DNA of 64,000 nucleotides from Snodgrassella alvi wkB2 (GTDB lineage: Bacteria; Pseudomonadota; Gammaproteobacteria; Burkholderiales; Neisseriaceae), in assembly GCF_000600005.1 (NCBI RefSeq), contig NZ_CP007446.1:1142894-1206893 (forward strand). The letters are read 5' to 3'. The position numbers and the translations under genes were made by a program. The notes under the pieces are model-generated. The model was not told where the DNA came from, ran no database searches, and saw only the letters and a list, made by a program, of their open reading frames with translations. This document shows, one piece after another, positions 56,490 through 64,000 of the stretch. Each line of letters opens with the position of its first letter. Within the stretch, counting starts at the first letter, position 1.

Positions 56490-56963
56490 TTATTTCTTTC
56501 TATTTAAGTCCCTATAATAATTACGACTTGAACTTTTGTAAGTTTCATTTGGATCATAAACTATTTCTTTTGCTAATCTCTTCAAATCCTTACTATGATA
56601 AAGATCAAGACACTTTAAATAATCATATTTTACTTCTTTGTCAAATTCAGCATATGGATTAAAATAATCACGTGAGAGATACTTATCTATTAAATTGTGC
56701 ACAGCCTTAGTTTCGTTTAAATCGAAGTATGCCCAATCAATTAATGCACTCGCACTACTACCGGCATCGCTTGACGCTGATTTGTCACCACGATATGCCT
56801 TAGCTATACAACGTCCTAAAACTATATCTTTAAAATTTTGTAAGTTTGTACGTTTATATGCTTCAGGTGACATGGCATTTAAATGAAGTTCTGATGCAAT
56901 ACATATTAAGGGCGATAATAATAAAGAGTAACTAAATAAAATTATTAATTTAAGTTTACTCAT
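56490..56963 (-). CDS. tai4: Tai4-like T6SS amidase immunity protein, first copy
   Basis: The 157-residue protein has a signal peptide (MSKLKLIILFSYSLLLSPL, cleaved near ICIAS) and the four conserved cysteine/aromatic segments shared with the second copy. ATG 56963 overlaps the effector's TGA by four bases (ATGA), so both are made together, which is the standard effector-immunity arrangement. The longer frame from TTG 56975 is not preferred. It should protect the cell's own wall from the amidase encoded just upstream. Confidence 0.82.
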   Translation of the reverse strand: MSKLKLIILFSYSLLLSPLICIASELHLNAMSPEAYKRTNLQNFKDIVLGRCIAKAYRGDKSASSDAGSSASALIDWAYFDLNETKAVHNLIDKYLSRDYFNPYAEFDKEVKYDYLKCLDLYHSKDLKRLAKEIVYDPNETYKSSSRNYYRDLNRKK

Positions 56964-57541
56964 GATAACTCCCAAAAATGTGCTTTAGAAGTATTGTATC
57001 CTTGAGAACAAAAATAACAATGATCGTAACATGATGCTGCCGTACGCGTTCCATCAATTAATTGTGCTCCTTTAATTAAGGTAGCATGACCAGTAGCATC
57101 TGAAAAATCAGTCTCAAATATAATTATGCCTTTTTTTCCTTCTACATCTTTTTCAGTAGGACGATCTATTTTTATATCAGGTTTACCCCATTCATTTGTT
57201 AAAAAATTAATTAAATCTTTCACTCGATAATAAAACCAGAACTTTTTCTCATTAATAAAACCAGATACTGTTTGATCTTGTTCATACTTTATTTTTAGAC
57301 CACCTCTATTCAAAATATAACTCATACGAATAGCACAAGTATTTTTGAAGTCCCCAGAATTAATATTCGCAGCAACCATACCACCAATCTTTTCAGCTAC
57401 CATTTTTAGTAGTGTTTCTATATCCCAGTTTGGGTTATAAATTTCACTAGAGTATTTTATGGCATCTTTGAAAAGCGGACGTACGCCTTGCCGTGTTCCA
57501 TTTACATTTTGGTGTCTGTTAACTTGTCGCAGTTTACCCAC
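56960..57541 (-). CDS. tae4: Tae4-family type VI secretion amidase effector
   Basis: Peptidoglycan amidase injected into rival cells, where it cuts the D-Glu/mDAP stem-peptide bond. Counting from the longest frame, Cys74 in NTCAIRMSYILN, His157 in ATGHATL and Asp168 eleven residues later match the catalytic Cys/His/Asp spacing of Salmonella Tae4; other shared pieces are YRVKDLINFL, WGKPD and EGKKGIIIFE. GTG 57541 with GAAGGGG six bases upstream is the best start (193 residues); a TTG at 57556 is also in frame and no ATG exists. About 40 extra N-terminal residues precede the fold. No signal peptide, as expected for T6SS export. The secretion apparatus is not in the window. Confidence 0.88.
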   Translation of the reverse strand: MGKLRQVNRHQNVNGTRQGVRPLFKDAIKYSSEIYNPNWDIETLLKMVAEKIGGMVAANINSGDFKNTCAIRMSYILNRGGLKIKYEQDQTVSGFINEKKFWFYYRVKDLINFLTNEWGKPDIKIDRPTEKDVEGKKGIIIFETDFSDATGHATLIKGAQLIDGTRTAASCYDHCYFCSQGYNTSKAHFWELS

Positions 57542-57583
57542 AGTAATCCCCTTCAAAGAATTTAAGTTTTTGAGTTTGAAAAT

Positions 57584-57627
57584 TTGCTGCGATATCTGAA
57601 TATACCAAACTTCAAATGTCGCAGCAA
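57584..57627. repeat. Inverted repeat in the tae4 leader
   Basis: Arms TTGCTGCGA (57584-57592) and TCGCAGCAA (57619-57627) match perfectly with a 26-base spacer. It lies 43 bases before the tae4 start. It could be an operator or an RNA hairpin; no T run is present. Confidence 0.6.
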
Positions 57628-57667
57628 TCTAACATATTATAGTTACATAAATTATTGTATGTTTAAA

Positions 57668-58198
57668 TTATTTTTGATTCCAGCGTTGCTGAGATTCACG
57701 AATAACACTTTTTGCTTCTTCTATATCGCCCCAGTGTGTAACTTGAGTTGTGCCGGCTTTTTTTAAATCTTTATAGTGGTTGAAATGAAATTCAATTTGT
57801 TTTATTAATTGCGCCGGTAAGTCGGCCAGTGTTTGAATTGCATTACCATTATTGCGATCGTCGGCCGGTACAACAACAATTTTGTCGTCCACTTCACCAT
57901 CATCAACAAATTTCATAACACCAATAATTCTGGCTTCCAGATAAATACCAGTAGTCAATGGCTGATCGGTAATGATTAATGCATCCAATTCATCACCATC
58001 TTCATCCAGTGTTTGCGGTATGAACCCATAGTTGGTTGGTTTAGCAAAAATCACAGGTTCAACGCGATCGAGTTTCATGGTAGCCAGTTTTCTGTCCCAT
58101 TCTATTTTATGGTTTGATCCGGCCGGAATTTCAACTACTACATTAATAATACCGCCGTCTACATTACCGGCATCCAGAATCTGATTAAAATCTGCCAT
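57668..58198 (-). CDS. ppa: Inorganic pyrophosphatase
   Basis: Splits pyrophosphate to drive biosynthesis. The 176-residue family I enzyme shows VVVEIPAGSNHKIEWDR, YGFIPQTLDEDGDELDALI with the metal-binding Asp residues, MKFVDDGEVDDKIVVVP and HYKDLKK. Length and order are normal. It is next to the T6SS island but is a core gene, marking the right border of the inserted segment. Confidence 0.96.
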   Translation of the reverse strand: MADFNQILDAGNVDGGIINVVVEIPAGSNHKIEWDRKLATMKLDRVEPVIFAKPTNYGFIPQTLDEDGDELDALIITDQPLTTGIYLEARIIGVMKFVDDGEVDDKIVVVPADDRNNGNAIQTLADLPAQLIKQIEFHFNHYKDLKKAGTTQVTHWGDIEEAKSVIRESQQRWNQK

Positions 58199-58327
58199 AA
58201 TTAAATGTCCTGCTTTAAAGTTTAAGTAGGCGTATTGTAAACAATGGTTTTTTGTTTGCCCATATTTTATTTAAATTTTACCGGGTAAAAAACAATTCTT
58301 AGCTACTAGTATTCAAAAGTATTTACT

Positions 58328-58360
58328 AAAAGGCAAACTATGATTAAGTTTGCCTTTTGG
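58328..58360 (-). terminator. Terminator of the SHOCT gene
   Basis: Stem AAAAGGCAAACT / AGTTTGCCTTTT with a seven-base loop just past the stop codon at 58368. Confidence 0.88.
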
Positions 58361-58367
58361 ATTAAAA

Positions 58368-59363
58368 CTAGATTTTATAGCCATTTAGTTCTTTGATTTT
58401 GCTTTCAGACTTTTTAATGACACAATTATCATAATTTATTTGAGTTTCAGTAAGATTCTGGGCTGTTGGTCTGGAAAGGCAATATTGGTTTACCTCATCA
58501 GACCACTGTTCAAATGTCTGATTCAGGTTCTGTTGTATATCTTCCGGAATCGTTGACCAGGTTATGTTTACTCTTTTTAATGCGTCAGTTGCCATTTTAT
58601 CCATTTGAGCAGTTTTTTCCTGTTTAATATCAGCCAGAGAGGAAGCTTGTTCATCCAGTAAACTTTGTGCCCGGCTATTTAGCATCATGGTTTCGCAATA
58701 CTGTTTAGCCACTTGTTGTGCTAATGGTGTGCTGTAACCTGATAAAGAACAATTAGCTGCTAATGCAGTGCTATCCCAATCTTTCTGTTCTTGCTGCACT
58801 GTTGCTTTGAAATCAGGATCAAGACCAGCCCATACAGAGCGTAAATTAGCTACTGCATTAGTACGCTCTTGCTGAAATTTAATCAATAGTTTATTGAGTT
58901 CTTCTGGCGTTTTTTTATTAAGATTCAAACCTGTTTCATCTGTGTCTGCTTCCGAGGTTGTATCACTGGGTTGCTGGGCATTCACTGTGATAACACTACT
59001 GGCCATACTGGCTGAAAGAGTACTCTGGTCATTAACAGGGGGGGTATTTGCTCTATTGCTGAAGAAAATAAAAAACATTGCTACAAGTATAATTATTCCA
59101 ATCATGATAATTAAAATAATCTTGACACTGTTACTGTGAGATTGCTGATTTTGAATTTGAGCAGGCTGTTCTATAAATACTGGGATTGATTCATCCTGAG
59201 ATTCTACAGATTCTGGGAAGGATGTATTTGTATTTATAGGCTGTTGCTCTTGATTTGATAAGAGTAAAGCTTTTTGAGCTTCATACTCTTCTTTAGTAAT
59301 CGCTCCTTTTTCAAGCAAATCAAATAATGCTTCCAATTCTTCAGTTACAGAAGATTTATCCAT
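58368..59363 (-). CDS. SHOCT-domain membrane protein with LprI-like C-terminal domain
   Basis: The 331-residue protein has three parts: a SHOCT motif at about 7-40 (LEALFDLLEKGAITKEEYEAQK), one membrane helix at about 82-107 (IILIIMIGIIILVAMFFIFF) and a C-terminal helical region from about 160 with features of the lysozyme-inhibitor LprI/DUF1311 family (QQEQKDWDS, four cysteines). The C-terminal part should be periplasmic. A run of seven G (59038-59044) falls in the codons for the Pro-rich linker. Function unknown; a wall-protection role is a guess from the LprI similarity. Confidence 0.72.
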   Translation of the reverse strand: MDKSSVTEELEALFDLLEKGAITKEEYEAQKALLLSNQEQQPINTNTSFPESVESQDESIPVFIEQPAQIQNQQSHSNSVKIILIIMIGIIILVAMFFIFFSNRANTPPVNDQSTLSASMASSVITVNAQQPSDTTSEADTDETGLNLNKKTPEELNKLLIKFQQERTNAVANLRSVWAGLDPDFKATVQQEQKDWDSTALAANCSLSGYSTPLAQQVAKQYCETMMLNSRAQSLLDEQASSLADIKQEKTAQMDKMATDALKRVNITWSTIPEDIQQNLNQTFEQWSDEVNQYCLSRPTAQNLTETQINYDNCVIKKSESKIKELNGYKI

Positions 59364-59505
59364 ACCCTAACCCTTTAATGCAGACTGTTAATATATAAAG
59401 GTTATAACATAAATTAAAGATTTATTTATAGCAAATTTTTATTTGTTTCTGGTAACCGGGTTTTAGTTTTACGATGATTTCTATCAAAAATAATATTATA
59501 ACCCC

Positions 59506-59973
59506 CAGTCGGCAATTGCAGCCCTTGAATCAGGACGCAATGATGAAAAGATTTATGAGAATCAAGCACGAAACGGATATATTCAATTCAAGCAGATTGA
59601 CTTATTTGCAGACTCTGAAAACGAAATAAGATTGGTTGAAATTTCAGAAGAATGGGTCAGGAAAAACATAGGTAATGATTATAAAAATACTTTTATAATT
59701 ACTGCTACAGATGATTCTATGTATCCAACTTTTTCTAATGGGGATTTGTTATTTGTAAATGTTGCAATTAAATGTCATCGTGGCGATGGTGTATATCTGA
59801 TTGCTACACCGAAGAGCCTGCTTGTTAAGCGTATACAAGCAACGATTTGCGGAGATTTAAAAATAATAAGTGATAACAAAAATTATGCCCAAGAAACCAT
59901 TTCACCTGCAAAGCTGAAATCTATACATATTTATGGAAAGATTGAGGCTGCTTTTGCATTCAAAACTATGTAA
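59506..59973 (+). pseudogene. N-truncated S24-family phage repressor remnant
   Basis: After an in-frame TAA at about 59494 the frame reads YYNPQSAIAALESGRNDEK, a trace of an HTH region, then continues into a LexA/CI-type S24 peptidase domain. The active-site Ser is in DDSMYPTFSNGDLLFVN and the Lys in SLLVKRIQ. No ATG start and no complete DNA-binding domain remain; a TTG at 59632 could express only the peptidase part. It lies with an integrase remnant near tRNA-Lys, so I read it as the relic of an integrated prophage or similar element. Confidence 0.75.
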
Positions 59974-60039
59974 TTGAACTTTGTTAACCAAAAGGTTTGA
60001 TTTAAGGCATAAATAGGCAAGCTAGCTCATGCAGAATAA

Positions 60040-60231
60040 AGTCTCGTTATTGAGCTAAAAGCAATGGTAAGATTGCAATCACTGGAAAAGGTGCAGAAGT
60101 ACGCTCATCTGGACAATGATCATTTACACGCACACGCAGCTAAGATTGACATCATCATGCAAATTGCATTACAAAAAAACGACAAAAATCGAAACTCAAT
60201 GGACTATTTATTAACACCTAAACAGCCATAG
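60040..60231 (+). pseudogene. C-terminal fragment of a tyrosine recombinase (integrase)
   Basis: After a stop codon at 60037 the frame reads SLVIELKAMVRLQSLEKVQKYAHL, which matches the end of phage-type integrases (an ELK..GGW.SLE.VQ.YAHL pattern), keeping the tyrosine nucleophile in QKYAHL and DHLHAHAAKID after it. All the upstream catalytic Arg/His boxes are missing. It ends 29 bases from the 3' end of tRNA-Lys, the typical attachment position. Confidence 0.75.
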
Positions 60232-60259
60232 AATCTATTGAATATAATAGGTTAATTTG

Positions 60260-60335
60260 TGGTGGGTCGTCAGGGGATCGAACCCTGGACAAATGGATTA
60301 AGAGTCCACTGCTCTACCAACTGAGCTAACGACCC
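60260..60335 (-). tRNA. tRNA-Lys (CTT)
   Basis: Reverse-strand 76-base cloverleaf with encoded CCA: acceptor GGGTCGT/ACGACCC, D arm GCTCAGTTGG, anticodon loop CTCTTAA (anticodon CTT), T loop GTTCGAT. It is probably the attachment site of the decayed element to its left. Confidence 0.96.
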
Positions 60336-60452
60336 GATAGGATTGCTGATTATACGCGTCTTTACACTGAAGGGCAATATTTAATACGGTGGTGTACAAA
60401 TACTGCCCTTAGTAAAATTTTGATAAATTGAGATTCAATAACTCGTTGATAT

Positions 60453-61760
<1,308 letters not shown>

Positions 61761-61853
61761 TTAGTGACAGATTATAGCCATTATTGTAAACGATTCATTG
61801 CTAAAATAATGCATACTAATTTTATTTAGCTTATAAGCCGGGTTTATTTAATG

Positions 61854-62897
61854 TTAGCTATTTGACAGGTTAGCCAATTGTTGTGTTTTTTGGATAAATT
61901 CTATTTGTTTCGCTTTTGCCTTACCAGAATCTATGGCGGTAATGGCTAAATCAACACCCTCTTCTAATGAAGAAGTTATGTCTGCCGCATAGATTGCAGC
62001 AGCTGCATTGAGCACGACTATATCACGGCAAGGTCCTTTTTCTCCGTTTAATACGCTATTCATGATATGCAGCGATTCTTCACTATTGGCCACTTTTAAA
62101 GGTTTTAAGTCTTCAATTACCGGCATGTCAAACTGAGCCGGATGGATATCGTATTCCATGATAGTGCCATTTTTTAATTCAGCTATGCGGGTTGTGCCGG
62201 TAAGTGTAATTTCATCCAGTCCGTCACTTCCATGAACAACTAAAACATGTTTGCTGCCAAGCTGTTTCAGCACACGAGATAAAATCCCGACCAGATCAAT
62301 ATGGAATACCCCTAAAACCTGGTTGGATGCTGTTGCCGGATTGGTTAATGGTCCTAGTATATTAAAGACTGTACGTACGCCTAATGCCCGACGTACGGGA
62401 GCTACATAACGCATGCTGTTATGATGATTTGGCGCATACATAAATCCGACACCAAGCTGATCGATACACTCTCCTACTTGTTCAGGAGCTAATTCCAGTG
62501 CAGCACCCATGGCTTCAATGATGTCAGCAGAGCCACTTGAAGAAGATACGGAACGTCCTCCATGTTTGGCTACTTTTGCTCCTGCTGCTGCAACTACAAA
62601 CATGCTGGTTGTAGATATGTTGAATGTATGTGCGTTGTCTCCACCCGTCCCAACGATATCGACTAGATGTTCACGCTGCTGTACAGGTACCTTAGTTGAG
62701 AATTCGCGCATAACGGTTGCCGCAGCCGCGATTTCCGATACGCTTTCTACTTTAATACGTAATCCGATTAAAATAGCAGCTATGACTTCAGGCGCCACTT
62801 CTCCGTTCATTATCTGGCGCATTAAATCTGTCATTTCATCATAGAATAATTCATTGTTGTCCAGTAAACGATTAAGTGCCTGTTGCGGCGTTATCAT
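61854..62897 (-). CDS. trpD: Anthranilate phosphoribosyltransferase
   Basis: Joins anthranilate to PRPP in tryptophan synthesis. The 347-residue protein has [18 protein letters not shown] for PRPP binding, [21 protein letters not shown] and [11 protein letters not shown]. It follows trpG by 45 bases on the same strand. trpE and trpC are not in the window. Confidence 0.96.
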   Translation of the reverse strand: MITPQQALNRLLDNNELFYDEMTDLMRQIMNGEVAPEVIAAILIGLRIKVESVSEIAAAATVMREFSTKVPVQQREHLVDIVGTGGDNAHTFNISTTSMFVVAAAGAKVAKHGGRSVSSSSGSADIIEAMGAALELAPEQVGECIDQLGVGFMYAPNHHNSMRYVAPVRRALGVRTVFNILGPLTNPATASNQVLGVFHIDLVGILSRVLKQLGSKHVLVVHGSDGLDEITLTGTTRIAELKNGTIMEYDIHPAQFDMPVIEDLKPLKVANSEESLHIMNSVLNGEKGPCRDIVVLNAAAAIYAADITSSLEEGVDLAITAIDSGKAKAKQIEFIQKTQQLANLSNS

Positions 62898-62942
62898 GAT
62901 AATTCTTTCTAAAATATAACTATTTTTAAAAATTTTACTTTA

Positions 62943-63512
62943 TTAGTTATGCTGTTGCAGAAAATTGTGCAACATTGCATAACCATTTTCGGTAAGCAAT
63001 CCTTCAGGATGAAACTGAACACCTTCGACAGGCAGAGTTTTATGTCTGATACCCATAATTTCGTTGTCATCAGTCCATGCGGTTATTTCGAGACAATCGG
63101 GTAAAGTTTCTTTTTCTATAACCAGACTATGGTATCGGGTACAATTTACCGGATTAGGCAGGTTATTGAAGAGGGAGTTATTGTGATGGTAAACAGGTGA
63201 AATTTTACCATGCATAACTTTTTTGGCACGTATTATATTTCCGCCAAAAGCATAAGCTATACTCTGATGTCCCAGACAAATACCCAGTATCGGTATTGTG
63301 AGCGCAAAATGTTTAATTGTGTCTACAGAAATACCAGCTTCTCTGGGTGTGCATGGACCCGGACCGATGACAATTTTATCCGGGGCCAGTCTGCTAATAT
63401 CTTGCAGTGTAATTTCATCATTATGTTTAACAATTACGTTTTCGCCCAGTTCGCCAAGGTATTGCACTATGTTAAAGGTAAAGCTATCATAATTATCTAT
63501 AAACAAAAGCAT
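62943..63512 (-). CDS. trpG: Anthranilate synthase component II (glutamine amidotransferase)
   Basis: Supplies ammonia from glutamine to TrpE; may also serve PabB. The 189-residue protein starts [19 protein letters not shown] and has [15 protein letters not shown], the catalytic Cys in [15 protein letters not shown] and the His/Glu in [17 protein letters not shown] 63512 has GAGG about nine bases upstream and is preferred over the TTG at 63518. Confidence 0.95.
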   Translation of the reverse strand: MLLFIDNYDSFTFNIVQYLGELGENVIVKHNDEITLQDISRLAPDKIVIGPGPCTPREAGISVDTIKHFALTIPILGICLGHQSIAYAFGGNIIRAKKVMHGKISPVYHHNNSLFNNLPNPVNCTRYHSLVIEKETLPDCLEITAWTDDNEIMGIRHKTLPVEGVQFHPEGLLTENGYAMLHNFLQQHN

Positions 63513-63572
63513 TGGCAATACCTCTTAAAAGAAATATCAAGTTATGAATAAATGAGAGATGGCTAAAACTGG

Positions 63573-64000
63573 TTAAAGTAAGCTCTCCAGTGGGAGTAAG
63601 GAGAGCATTTTTACCCAGACACGCTGCCAAAAAGTGGTATCCGGTTCATGATGATAAACCTTTGTTTGATTTTTGTCGTTGGTTTCTGTCCATTCCAGCT
63701 TGCCTTGTGGTGTTAGTTTTACCTGATAAGTAACATATGGCAATGCTTCATTAATCGCTTGATTCATAAATTGTGCCATTTCCGGAGACTGTATTACGAC
63801 CCCCATTTCTGTATTGAGTCGTGCCGAACGTGGATCAAAGTTTAATGAACCGATATATAGTTGTTGTCCGTCAATGGTAAAAGTTTTAGCATGCAAGCTT
63901 GATTCGGAATTACCTGTAAATGCACGGTCACGAGGTCCTTTTAAAAAGCCCTGATTTTTGAGTTCATAAATTTCTACTCCTTCTTTTAACAGCGGTGTTC
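63573..64000 (-). CDS. Phospholipase D-superfamily protein (cardiolipin synthase-like), partial
   Basis: The C-terminal 142 codons of a gene that continues beyond base 64000. The second HKD motif is complete (LHAKTFTIDGQQLYIGSLNFDPRS), preceded by TPLLKEGVEIYELKNQ and KGPRDRAFTGNSESS. Proteins with this pattern make cardiolipin or related phospholipids (ClsC/YmdC type). The frame continues upstream without start, so the apparent ATG-less beginning at 63896 is not the true start. It lies upstream of trpG on the same strand. Confidence 0.88.
   Translation of the reverse strand, partial: TPLLKEGVEIYELKNQGFLKGPRDRAFTGNSESSLHAKTFTIDGQQLYIGSLNFDPRSARLNTEMGVVIQSPEMAQFMNQAINEALPYVTYQVKLTPQGKLEWTETNDKNQTKVYHHEPDTTFWQRVWVKMLSLLPLESLL

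Overview
The window is from a member of the Neisseriaceae, most likely Snodgrassella (bee-gut symbiont) or a close relative; this is inference. Supporting points: AT-rich gaps around moderately AT-rich genes, the Neisseria-like order dnaB followed by five minor-pilin genes, core proteins of betaproteobacterial type, and a type VI secretion amidase effector with immunity genes. No database search was possible, so the genus is not proven.

Layout. 1-9.2 kb: partial MetQ-like lipoprotein, uvrA, an LplT-like transporter, a small unknown gene, an EamA permease, mltD and a divergent YafS-like methyltransferase. 9.3-12.9 kb: a complete spuC-spuB-spuA operon for putrescine breakdown by the gamma-glutamyl route. 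13.5-17.2 kb: ppsR and ppsA, divergent, controlling pyruvate to PEP. 18-25 kb: ctpA, envC, gpmI, then yqgE-ruvX, argB and tRNA-Asn. 25-38 kb: FKBP lipoprotein, rho with a long leader, lpxH, yffB-like gene, a lipoprotein, yajC-secD-secF, radC, putP, radA, a small monooxygenase and an FAH-family enzyme.

39-42.8 kb: four packed genes (GT39 transferase, GT2 polyprenyl-phosphate sugar transferase, GtrA-like flippase, YdjC/NaxD-like deacetylase). Together they match the known logic for adding an amino sugar to lipid A (Francisella FlmF2/NaxD/FlmK, Bordetella Lgm). 43-46.4 kb: metNIQ and sodB. 46.5-51.3 kb: dnaB and the minor-pilin cluster for type IV pili. 51.4-55.6 kb: Spy/CpxP-like protein, rpe, polA.

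55.8-57.6 kb is the main accessory island: a Tae4-family peptidoglycan amidase translationally coupled to a Tai4-like immunity gene, then the 3' scrap of another immunity gene, then a second intact immunity gene. 57.7-60.4 kb: ppa, a SHOCT/membrane/LprI-like protein, and remains of an integrated element (N-truncated S24 repressor and the last part of a tyrosine integrase) against tRNA-Lys. 60.4-64 kb: serS, trpD, trpG and a partial phospholipase D/cardiolipin-synthase-like gene.

The strongest candidates for new biology are the Tae4/Tai4 array with its scrap copy and the lipid A amino-sugar cluster. The rest is mostly conserved housekeeping sequence.
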